Part shown: positions 1-5,392 of the stretch, piece by piece
Layout: the number at the start of each line of letters is the position of its first letter
Numbering within the stretch: the stretch's first letter is position 1
Assembly (NCBI GenBank): GCA_034433375.1
Contig: DAOUAQ010000035.1
Location: forward strand, 1 to 7,409
DNA from: DSWT01 sp034433375
Lineage (GTDB): Bacteria > Chloroflexota > Anaerolineae > B4-G1 > SLSP01
Direction: 5' to 3'
Length of the DNA stretch: 7,409 nt
Position numbers and translations under genes: made by a program
Notes under the pieces: generated by a model
Database searches by the model: none
What the model saw: only the letters and a program-made list of their open reading frames with translations
Told to the model about the DNA's origin: nothing

Positions 1-703
1 GGGAGTCAGGGGGATTGTCCTTCTTGCCTCCTGCCTCTTGCCTCTTGCCCCTTGCCTCTTGCTTCTTGCCTCTTGCCTCTTGCCTCTCGATCTGTTCTTG
101 TATCGCTGCCCGATCTTCGGCGCTGACGAAAACGACGTGGGTGAATTGGGGGTAGGTTTGCGCTTCGTAACGGGCCAGGGCGCGGGCTTCGCGCTGCAAC
201 ACCCACCGTTTCAGCGGATTGCGTTCGTGCTGCGCCAGCCGCTCCGGGATGTGAAACAGCGCGTTATGGGCGTCGAGGACGGTAGGAATTTGTAATTTGT
301 AATTTGTAATTTGTAATTGGGATGCGTAGAGCGCGTATTGGGCCATAGAGGCTTGATCGGCGTGGATGGCGTCAAAGGCGTGTTCCGTCATCACCTGCTT
401 GAGCAAGGCGTGCATAGCGGGGATCTCGTCGCGCACGATGATGGTGGATTGGCCGCTGAGCCAGGCCCGCGCTACGGCGCGCAGGTCGCGCCAGCGCGAG
501 CGCTGCATAGGCACAGTATGCACGGCAGCACAGAATTGGGCCAGATGTGCGGTGTCCTCAGGGCAGTTATCGCCGCGCACGAACGAGACCAATGTGATCT
601 GGTGTTGTTGCGCCAGATGGCGCAGTACGTAGTACGCGCGTATTTTCGCGCCGGAATCGAGCGGGTAGGGGAGAACCTGCGTGAGGAACAGGATGCGCGC
701 CAC
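1..703 (-). CDS. Family 4 glycosyltransferase, N-terminal half (runs off the window)
   Basis: This is the amino-terminal part, about 234 codons, of a GT-B glycosyltransferase that would add a sugar from a nucleotide-sugar donor to the lipid-linked glycan at the cytoplasmic face of the membrane. It starts at a GTG at 703, three bases after the stop of the preceding gene, with AAGGGG at 713-718 as ribosome site. The product begins MARILFLTQVLPYPLDSGAK and later has VLDAHNALFHIPERLA and FTHVVFVSAEDRAAI, both typical of the acceptor domain of GT4 enzymes. Two heptamer repeat tracts are built into the reading frame: residues near 130-139 (LQITNYKLQI) and the stretch after residue 205 (QEARGKK-type heptads), where the interdomain linker is expected. 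The frame stays open to the window edge. The nucleotide-binding domain lies outside, so the donor and any downstream frameshift cannot be judged. Confidence 0.85.
   Translation of the reverse strand, partial: MARILFLTQVLPYPLDSGAKIRAYYVLRHLAQQHQITLVSFVRGDNCPEDTAHLAQFCAAVHTVPMQRSRWRDLRAVARAWLSGQSTIIVRDEIPAMHALLKQVMTEHAFDAIHADQASMAQYALYASQLQITNYKLQIPTVLDAHNALFHIPERLAQHERNPLKRWVLQREARALARYEAQTYPQFTHVVFVSAEDRAAIQEQIERQEARGKKQEARGKRQEAGGKKDNPPDS
21..88. repeat. Heptamer tandem repeat CTTGCCT (AGGCAAG on the coding strand)
   Basis: About nine to ten near-identical copies of a seven-base unit lie inside the partial glycosyltransferase. On the coding strand the unit is AGGCAAG, with variants AAGCAAG, GGGCAAG and AGGCAGG. 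Twenty-one bases give seven residues, so the protein shows a heptad such as QEARGKK or QEARGKR. Because seven is not a multiple of three, every frame of the tract encodes a similar peptide, and gain or loss of one unit shifts the downstream frame. In one shifted frame a TGA follows at 6-8. Confidence 0.9.
287..318. repeat. Perfect heptamer tandem repeat AATTTGT, four and a half copies
   Basis: Four exact AATTTGT units occupy 287-314, followed by a partial AATT. They lie inside the partial glycosyltransferase and encode LQITNYKLQI, just before the conserved VLDAHN segment. The base composition is strikingly AT-rich against a GC-rich gene. If one unit were gained or lost, one alternative frame would meet TAA at 264-266 and the other TGA at 211-213, so the product would be truncated at about half of a GT4 acceptor domain. 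Confidence 0.93.
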
Positions 704-706
704 CAG

Positions 707-2173
707 TCATTGCCCCTTGAAAAGCAGCATCGTGGGCAGCGTCTGGAGCATAATCAGCACATCCAACGCCAAACTGGCGTGCCGCACGTAGTAGAGGTCG
801 TATTCCAGCTTGATGCGGGCGTCTTCTACAGAATCGCCGTAGGGGTAGTGGATTTGCGCCCAGCCGGTGATGCCGGGTTTGACGGCGTGGCGCGCGCGGT
901 AGATGGGCAGCGCGCGGCTGATTTCGCCGACGAACTGCGGGCGCTCCGGGCGCGGGCCAACGACGCTCATCTCGCCGCGCAGGACGTTGATCACCTGCGG
1001 GATTTCGTCAATGTGCATCCGCCGCATCCACTTGCCTAGCGGGGTCACGCGGGCATCATCCGCACAGGCCCACACGGCGCTGTCGGTCTCGGCATCCAGT
1101 TTCATCGTGCGGAACTTGACTACGGCGAAGGGCTGCCCGCCGCGCCCCACACGCTGCTGGCGATAGAAGAGCGGACCGGGTGAGGCGAGGGCGTTGACCA
1201 CGGCGACGAGCGGGATCAATACCCCGAGCGCCGCGATCCCCACCAATGCCAGCATAATGTCTATGCCGTATTTGATGGCGTGGTAAAGGCGGTCACTCAA
1301 GTCATCTTCTTTCCCGGTGACCAGGCGCAGATCGCGGCTGGCATACTCCACCGGCAAGCGGTTGGTGAGCCGCTCATAGGCATCGGCGAGCGGGGTAATG
1401 GGAATGTTCAACTCGCGGCAATCCAGGAGCGCTTCGTGGATGGTGGGCAAGCGCAGCGCGTCTTCCGTGATCAGGATTTCGTCAATGCTTTGCCTGCGGA
1501 TCAACCGGATCAACGAGTGGGCGGGATCGAGCGTCGGTTCGTTATCTACGGGCAGCGCGTTGACAAAGCCAGCGATGTGATACCCGGTGCCCCGGAAGGG
1601 GTTGGCGCGCTCGGCCCTGGCGGCGGTGTTCAATTCGGTCGCCAGCCGTTCGGAAGTCCGCCCATCGCCCACGATGAGCACGCGGCGCTCGAAGGTGGGT
1701 TGGGCGAGCAGCCGGGCATAGAGCGCGCGCCACAGGGGGACGCCGATGACCGTCAGCCCGACGAAGCCGAAGACGAAGAATCGCCTTTCCGGCGGCGGGG
1801 TAAGCCAGGGGATAGCGATGTAGAGCACGCTGGTGAGCAACCCGGCCAGGCTGCTGTTGACCATGATCGCGCTGACGCTGGCCGCCCGGATGGGGTTGTA
1901 CAGGTCGAGCGTCTGCCCGACGACGTACCACAGGAGCGAGAGGGTGGCAAACCACTTGTAATTGGCGCTCAGGATCTCGAAAGACGGGCTGAGGTTGTTC
2001 CAGATAGCCATGGCCGCCACGAGTGCCCCGTTGATCAGCAGGATATCCCCACACAACAGCAGCAGCCGGCGATCCGTCAGAGTCAGCCGCAGCCCCCGCG
2101 CACGGTGGTAGGCGCGGCTGACGACCCGCTGCGCGGCCCAGCTCTCCCGATAATCTGGCGCTTCTGTTTGCAT
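707..2173 (-). CDS. Polyprenyl-phosphate sugar-1-phosphate transferase (WbaP/WcaJ/CpsE type)
   Basis: This 488-residue membrane enzyme likely transfers a sugar 1-phosphate from a nucleotide sugar to undecaprenyl phosphate, the first step of the repeat unit. Four hydrophobic segments (about 36-58, 74-90, 98-124, 131-155) are followed by a Rossmann-like domain starting RRVLIVGDG near 163. A further membrane segment at 302-330 leads into the bacterial sugar transferase domain with SPGPLFYRQQRVGRGG (331-346), VVKFRTM (351-357), the acidic pair in HIDEIPQ (D389, E390), GPRPE (406-410) and KPGITGWAQ (432-440). The D-E pair corresponds to the catalytic dyad of PglC-like enzymes. Length is normal for the family. 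I chose the ATG at 2173, 17 bases after the upstream stop, because the open frame's more upstream start at 2251 would overlap that gene by about 60 bases. The specific sugar cannot be read from sequence. Confidence 0.93.
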   Translation of the reverse strand: MQTEAPDYRESWAAQRVVSRAYHRARGLRLTLTDRRLLLLCGDILLINGALVAAMAIWNNLSPSFEILSANYKWFATLSLLWYVVGQTLDLYNPIRAASVSAIMVNSSLAGLLTSVLYIAIPWLTPPPERRFFVFGFVGLTVIGVPLWRALYARLLAQPTFERRVLIVGDGRTSERLATELNTAARAERANPFRGTGYHIAGFVNALPVDNEPTLDPAHSLIRLIRRQSIDEILITEDALRLPTIHEALLDCRELNIPITPLADAYERLTNRLPVEYASRDLRLVTGKEDDLSDRLYHAIKYGIDIMLALVGIAALGVLIPLVAVVNALASPGPLFYRQQRVGRGGQPFAVVKFRTMKLDAETDSAVWACADDARVTPLGKWMRRMHIDEIPQVINVLRGEMSVVGPRPERPQFVGEISRALPIYRARHAVKPGITGWAQIHYPYGDSVEDARIKLEYDLYYVRHASLALDVLIMLQTLPTMLLFKGQ

Positions 2174-2190
2174 ATTGGTTCCAACGGTGT

Positions 2191-3339
2191 TCAAGTAAGG
2201 TCTTCCGTCCCGTAGGGATGCTGTGAACCTGGCGATGACCCGGTATTCCAACGCGCATACATCCGCAGCAGGGCGGCTTCCTCGGCTTGCCGGCGCTCTT
2301 CGTACCAGGCGCGGCCGGCATCTCCCATTCTAACGAGATTGGTTGAATCTGCAAGCGCGGCGGTCAAACAGCGCGCCAGCGACGCGGGATGCTCCGGTTC
2401 CACAATCCAACCGGTGACGCCATCCTCCACATATTCATCCAACGCGCCAGAAGGGGAGGCCAGCACCGGTTTGCGGAAGAAGTAGGCGGCGGGGATGAGC
2501 GCCGACTGCGTGCCGCCCATATACGGCAGGATGAGCAGTCCGCAGCGTTTGAAGAGCATCAGCGCCTCGGCGTCGTCAATGAGACGGTTGCGGAGTTCTA
2601 CACCGGGCGGCAGCGGGCCGCTCCACAACCGGTCCATGCTGCCCGGCCCGGCCAGCACCAGCGTCGCCGGTCGCGCGGCAGCGGCAATATCAACCATCGC
2701 CCAGGCGGTGAGCAGGTGATCCACGCCCTTGTAGCGTTCCAACCGCCCGAAGAAGAGGACTTCCGGCGCGTAGGTGACGCCATCTGCCAGATGCGCCACG
2801 TCGTCGAGAAAAGTGTGTCCCAGGAAAAGGTGCAACAGTGGGGTGCAGGTGAGTCTGGCGGCGGGGATACCTTTGGCGAGCAGCCGCTCGTGATAGCGGA
2901 CGGCGTGGATAAGGATGTGATCGGCGGTGCGCAAGACCTGGCGGTTCCACAGGTGGAGCAGCGGACCGTAGGCGGAGCCGGGGTGGGGGTCCAGATCGTG
3001 CAACGTGTGGATGACGGGGATGCCGGCGTGGCGCAGCGCCAGGATCAGGGGAATGTTCCAGAGGTGCGGGCCGCCGAAGTGGACGACGTCGGGATGCAAA
3101 TTAAGGATGGCGAGTTGCGCGTGGCGAATGGCGGCGGGTTGGATGGCGTGGGGGGAAAAGCCGGTATCGCGCGAATCAACAGGGGTGTGAACGGTGACGG
3201 CGGGGGCGTAGCGGTGGGCGGGATAGTGCGTGGTGGTGACCAGATGCACCTCATGGTAGGCCGCCGCGCGATTGGCGATGTCGGCGGTGTACTGGTGCAT
3301 CCCGAAGGTGGGAGAGAGGAGGACATAGACAATGCGCAT
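2191..3339 (-). CDS. Family 4 glycosyltransferase (GT-B fold)
   Basis: This is a complete 382-residue cytoplasmic or peripheral membrane glycosyltransferase, likely adding one sugar to the lipid-linked unit. The N-terminal domain starts MRIVYVLLSPTFG and contains LHPDVVHFGGPH (81-92) and HTLHDLDPHPGSAYG (111-125). The donor domain begins VLFFGRLERYKGVDHLLTAW (194-213), then LVLAGPGSMD (227-236), LILPYMGGTQSALIPAAY (269-286) and GALDEYVEDGVTGWIVEP (298-315). The usual first Glu of the E-x7-E motif is replaced in a TQSA segment, a pattern I associate with a GT4 subgroup having TQSG there; E302 holds the second position. The ATG at 3339 has no clear Shine-Dalgarno, but the protein start fits the family. 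It ends 17 bases before the sugar-phosphate transferase gene and probably shares its transcript, driven by the promoter at 3523-3550. Donor and linkage are unknown. Confidence 0.92.
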   Translation of the reverse strand: MRIVYVLLSPTFGMHQYTADIANRAAAYHEVHLVTTTHYPAHRYAPAVTVHTPVDSRDTGFSPHAIQPAAIRHAQLAILNLHPDVVHFGGPHLWNIPLILALRHAGIPVIHTLHDLDPHPGSAYGPLLHLWNRQVLRTADHILIHAVRYHERLLAKGIPAARLTCTPLLHLFLGHTFLDDVAHLADGVTYAPEVLFFGRLERYKGVDHLLTAWAMVDIAAAARPATLVLAGPGSMDRLWSGPLPPGVELRNRLIDDAEALMLFKRCGLLILPYMGGTQSALIPAAYFFRKPVLASPSGALDEYVEDGVTGWIVEPEHPASLARCLTAALADSTNLVRMGDAGRAWYEERRQAEEAALLRMYARWNTGSSPGSQHPYGTEDLT

Positions 3340-3410
3340 ACTGTCACATTAAACTTTCAAGAACTGGTAGGCTCTGACGCTTTCGATCATCGTATTCCTA
3401 TAGTCGTTCG

Positions 3411-3426
3411 CCTGAATGGTTTCAGG
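3411..3426. other. Small perfect hairpin in the leader of the 3339 gene
   Basis: CCTGAA and TTCAGG form a six-base-pair stem with a four-base loop. It would lie in the roughly 175-base leader if transcription starts at the predicted promoter. There is no following T-run on the minus strand, so I do not call it a terminator. It may simply be chance. Confidence 0.4.
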
Positions 3427-3446
3427 TCGTATCTTCTCGGAAATAT

Positions 3447-3470
3447 GGGGTGGGGGGTTGAGGGAGCGGG
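3447..3470 (+). other. G-rich tract with a canonical four-run G-quadruplex pattern
   Basis: The plus strand has G-runs of four, six, three and three bases separated by loops of one, four and three bases, which fits the usual G3+N1-7 definition. It lies in the gap between two minus-strand genes, in the predicted leader of the 3339 gene. The RNA made from the minus strand would be C-rich, so any structure would form in the DNA template strand. Function is not shown. Confidence 0.55.
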
Positions 3471-3522
3471 CGTTGCCCATCCCCCAAAAACCCACTTCTC
3501 CCTCTTTTGGTTGTGCATTTCC

Positions 3523-3550
3523 ATTGTATCAAATTTGGGATAGATGACAA
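3523..3550 (-). promoter_or_regulatory. Sigma70-like promoter for the 3339-to-window-edge gene unit
   Basis: Reading the minus strand, TTGTCA (3545-3550) matches the -35 consensus in five of six bases. After a 16-base spacer, TACAAT (3523-3528) matches the -10 consensus in five of six. A TG one base before the -10 (TGA-TACAAT) gives it an extended -10. Transcription would start near 3516, leaving a leader of about 175 bases before the ATG at 3339. No other word in the gap is as good, and no terminator is obvious upstream, so read-through from the 4646 gene also remains possible. Confidence 0.5.
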
Positions 3551-3611
3551 ATTCTTGAAGGATGCGGCTTTGAAAACGCGGATCGCCGACAAAGGGGCTT
3601 TTCATCCGTTG

Positions 3612-3664
3612 GAGGTTTTGCCTCGAATTTCACGAATGGACACGAAGGGGACGATCAAAACCTC
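3612..3664. repeat. Nine-base perfect inverted repeat around CACGAA-rich sequence
   Basis: GAGGTTTTG (3612-3620) and CAAAACCTC (3656-3664) are perfect complements separated by 35 bases. The interior holds CGAATTTCACGAATGGACACGAAGG, a run built on repeated CACGAA words that also appear at 3708-3732. It looks like a small dispersed non-coding repeat or the relic of one. The loop is too long and lacks the T-run expected of an intrinsic terminator. Confidence 0.4.
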
Positions 3665-3692
3665 AGCAGCTCGCGAAGCAGGCAGTAGGCGC
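3623..3692 (-). pseudogene. Degraded second copy of the 3' end of the 3741-4646 glycosyltransferase gene
   Basis: This segment aligns with 3709-3781 over its whole length, with about four in five bases identical and one three-base gap. The shared part includes an exact 17-base word ending in the glycosyltransferase stop region. Read on the minus strand, it gives CAYCLLRELLRF followed by a stop, beside RAYRRLLRELNSF and a stop in the intact gene. Only the last dozen codons and the bases after the stop are left. It may be a small tandem duplication of about 86-89 bases, or the last trace of a deleted paralogous glycosyltransferase gene. Confidence 0.6.
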
Positions 3693-3708
3693 AGGGATTC
3701 TTTTTGTC

Positions 3709-3781
3709 ACGAATTGCTCGAATTGACGCGAAGGGGACGATCAAAAGCTGTTGAGCTCACGCAGCAAACGGCGGTAGGCGC
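3709..3781. repeat. Intact copy of the direct repeat at the glycosyltransferase 3' end
   Basis: This is the partner of the degraded copy at 3623-3692. It covers the last codons of the family 2 glycosyltransferase gene and about 30 bases beyond its stop. The strongest match is at 3730-3746, identical to 3644-3660. Confidence 0.6.
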
Positions 3782-4646
3782 GGGCGCGAAGGGCAAGGGG
3801 GGGGGAGAGCAGGCTGGCGGCGGTCATCAGCGCGGCGCGGGGGAGGTAGGCCAGCCACAGGAAAGATTTGAAGCGCCGGACTTGCTGTTCACCGCCGAAT
3901 TTGCGCTGGAACTGCGCCTTGCTGCGGTAGAGGGCTATAAACATTGCCTCGGCGACCTGGCGGGTGCTGGCTTCCCCGTAATGGACGACCTCCGCTTGTG
4001 GGACCCAGTAGTTGCGCCAACCGGCCTGCAACAGGCGGGCGCACAAATCCATTTCTTCGGTGTACATAAAGTACTGCTCGTCCAGCAGTCCCACCTGATC
4101 CAGCGCCGCACGGCGCAATAGGAGGCACGCGCCTTTGATGACCTCCACCGGGCGCGGCGTCTGTAGGTCCCAGTGGTGTTGGGAATAGGTAGCGCGGGGC
4201 CAGAGTTTGTCTAGAAAGAGCAAGCGCCAGAACTCACGGCCGGGGGTGAGTAGGGGATGGCACGAGGGTTGGAGCGAGCCATCGCCGTTGAGGAGCCGCG
4301 GCCCACACGCGCCGGCTTCGGGATGCGCTTCCATGAACTCGACCAGGGTTTGCAGCGCGCCGGGTTGTACCTCTGTATCACTGTTGAGCAAGACAACATA
4401 CTTTCCCGCCGCCTGCCGGAGCGCCTGATTGTTAGCCCGCGCGAACCCCACATTTTCGGCGTTTTCGATCAGCGTGACCCAGGGGAACCGCGCGCGCACC
4501 ATCGCGGGGCTGCCGTCGGTGGAGGCATTGTCTACGACAAACGTTTCAACGTTCCAGCGTTCCAACGTTTTAACGTTGAGGGATTCGAGGCATTGTGCAA
4601 GCAAGTCACGGGTGTTCCAGTTGACGATGATGATGGAAAGGTCCAT
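3741..4646 (-). CDS. Family 2 glycosyltransferase (rhamnosyltransferase/WbbL-like)
   Basis: This complete 301-residue GT-A enzyme likely transfers a sugar, often rhamnose in this subgroup, onto the growing lipid-linked glycan in the cytoplasm. It starts MDLSIIIVNWNTRDLLAQCL, then FVVDNASTDGS (36-46), NVGFARANNQAL (65-76) and VVLLNSDTEVQPGAL (84-98), whose NSD supplies the metal and nucleotide contacts. IKGACLLLRRAALDQVGLLDEQYF (170-193) and YTEEMDLCARLLQAGW (195-210) carry the acceptor-side and catalytic-base acidic residues. A hydrophobic C-terminal part (262-285) may contact the membrane. Residues 23-36 are encoded by an octamer repeat and replace what is normally a short loop before VVDNAS. 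The ATG at 4646 is four bases after the toxin gene's stop and has only a weak ribosome site, so translation is probably coupled to the toxin gene. Its 3' end is partly duplicated downstream. Confidence 0.93.
   Translation of the reverse strand: MDLSIIIVNWNTRDLLAQCLESLNVKTLERWNVETFVVDNASTDGSPAMVRARFPWVTLIENAENVGFARANNQALRQAAGKYVVLLNSDTEVQPGALQTLVEFMEAHPEAGACGPRLLNGDGSLQPSCHPLLTPGREFWRLLFLDKLWPRATYSQHHWDLQTPRPVEVIKGACLLLRRAALDQVGLLDEQYFMYTEEMDLCARLLQAGWRNYWVPQAEVVHYGEASTRQVAEAMFIALYRSKAQFQRKFGGEQQVRRFKSFLWLAYLPRAALMTAASLLSPPLALRARAYRRLLRELNSF
4540..4579. repeat. Octamer tandem repeat AACGTTCC, five copies, inside the family 2 glycosyltransferase
   Basis: Five consecutive eight-base units read AACGTTTC, AACGTTCC, AGCGTTCC, AACGTTTT and AACGTTGA on the plus strand. 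On the coding strand they give NVKTLERWNVETF, an eight-residue period, between the first helix and the VVDNAS strand of the enzyme. One unit gained or lost shifts the frame. One alternative frame meets TAG at 4532-4534 at once and the other meets TAA at 4432-4434. Confidence 0.88.
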
Positions 4647-4650
4647 GCAG

Positions 4651-5160
4651 TTACTCGGGAGAATTGACGATCCAAAGGCGCTCTATCCCAGCAACCCGGT
4701 CAAAGTCAGCATCATCTGAGGCAATAACTGTAATTCCTAGACGTTGCAGGATTGTTATATGGAGGGCGTCTCGTGGTAACAAGGCAAATCGAGCAATATT
4801 CTCTAGCATCCTCTCGAAATCCCCGGCTTCCATCCCGACCAGGGTAAAGTGCGGCAATCCCATTAGCTTGCGCAAGGCGCCGGTGATGCCGTTGCTATAC
4901 CTGGCGACCGTTCCCGGCAGATCGTCCCGCAAAACATCCAGTGGACTGCGTCCGGTATGCTCTTTGATCAGCGCCAACAACAAGCGATAGTACAATTCAT
5001 CCAAAGTCAACAAGCTGATATAGGCTGCAATGTCGCCGCGCACCACGCGTTGCAAAAAACACTCTATCGTGGGTAAATGAGCTGGGTCCGCGCGTAGATA
5101 CATATACAGCACATTGGTATCCACATAGACGTGACCACTCGCAACCTCATCGAGCTTCAT
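4651..5160 (-). CDS. vapC: PIN-domain ribonuclease toxin (VapC type)
   Basis: This 169-residue protein is the likely toxin of a type II pair; PIN toxins cut RNA using a cluster of acidic residues that bind magnesium or manganese. The expected residues are present: D14 in VYVDTNVL, E55 in LTLDELYYRL, D131 in LPRDALHI, and the ASDDADFDRV group (D149, D150, D152, D154). Length is somewhat above the usual 130-145, with extra helical sequence between about 60 and 105. I chose the ATG at 5160, preceded by GGTGG with a five-base gap; a GTG at 5169 is possible. The gene overlaps the antitoxin by 14 bases, the usual sign of translational coupling, and ends four bases before the glycosyltransferase start. 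The module looks more AT-rich than its neighbours, which fits acquisition by transfer. The RNA target is unknown. Confidence 0.87.
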   Translation of the reverse strand: MKLDEVASGHVYVDTNVLYMYLRADPAHLPTIECFLQRVVRGDIAAYISLLTLDELYYRLLLALIKEHTGRSPLDVLRDDLPGTVARYSNGITGALRKLMGLPHFTLVGMEAGDFERMLENIARFALLPRDALHITILQRLGITVIASDDADFDRVAGIERLWIVNSPE

Positions 5161-5392
5161 ATAAACCACCGATCTTGAGCTGGAAATCGTATTCTGAAGC
5201 AGGCTCTTGCCCCAGGCATCCTGCTAACTCTTTCAGTGTCGCTTCGGCATCGGACACAGGCGCGGTCACGATGCGGATTTCTCCTGGTTTGACAATGATA
5301 CGCACTTGTTTGCCTAAGCCGGCTTCGGTCAAGATTTCTTTACCCAAGATCAAGGTTCCCTTTAGGGTAATTGGCCTTGCCATAACCGTCAT
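5147..5392 (-). CDS. AbrB/MazE-type antitoxin paired with the PIN toxin
   Basis: This 81-residue protein has a swapped-hairpin AbrB-type DNA-binding domain at residues 7-44 (ITLKGTLILGKEILTEAGL, then VRIIVKPGEIRIV). An acidic or amphipathic tail follows, ending EYDFQLKIGGLYEAR, which in such proteins wraps the toxin and blocks its active site. The dimer normally binds its own promoter and represses the operon, more strongly with toxin bound. The ATG at 5392 has a strong ribosome site, GAGGAG at 5399-5404, six bases away; a second in-frame ATG at 5383 is less well placed. The start overlaps the ligase stop as ATGA. A palindrome overlapping an extended -10 lies about 30 to 55 bases upstream and is the likely operator. 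Confidence 0.85.
   Translation of the reverse strand: MTVMARPITLKGTLILGKEILTEAGLGKQVRIIVKPGEIRIVTAPVSDAEATLKELAGCLGQEPASEYDFQLKIGGLYEAR

Noticed and set aside
21..318. CRISPR array suggested by the regular repeats
   Set aside because: The units are seven bases with no spacers, inside a reading frame; not a CRISPR.
2174..2251. Upstream start at 2251 for the sugar-phosphate transferase
   Set aside because: It would overlap the end of the preceding gene by about 60 bases and adds residues unlike the family; the ATG at 2173 gives normal length and operon spacing.
3476..3490. Fifteen-base word CCCATCCCCCAAAAA shared with 5457-5471 inside the ligase gene, hinting at a ligase gene relic in the gap
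   Set aside because: The match does not extend well on either side and the word is low in complexity; chance is a sufficient explanation.
3411..3490. Intrinsic terminator after the family 2 glycosyltransferase
   Set aside because: The hairpins there lack a following T-run in the minus-strand direction and lie 250 bases or more past the stop, beyond a good promoter.
317..3543. Long open plus-strand frames opposite the glycosyltransferases and sugar-phosphate transferase (for example 317-1039, 1280-2215, 2389-3543)
   Set aside because: They are antisense to genes with clear family motifs, their products resemble no family, and they follow from high GC content and codon bias on the other strand.
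3387..3605. A 72-codon minus-strand frame in the gap
   Set aside because: It covers the predicted promoter and the G-rich tract, has no family resemblance and no ribosome site; more likely chance.
5161..5169. GTG start at 5169 for the PIN toxin
   Set aside because: The ATG three codons later has the better-placed GGTGG; the difference is only three residues.
4651..5392. Transposon or insertion sequence around the toxin-antitoxin module
   Set aside because: No transposase, terminal inverted repeats or target-site duplication could be found; the palindrome at 5421-5446 is better explained as an operator.
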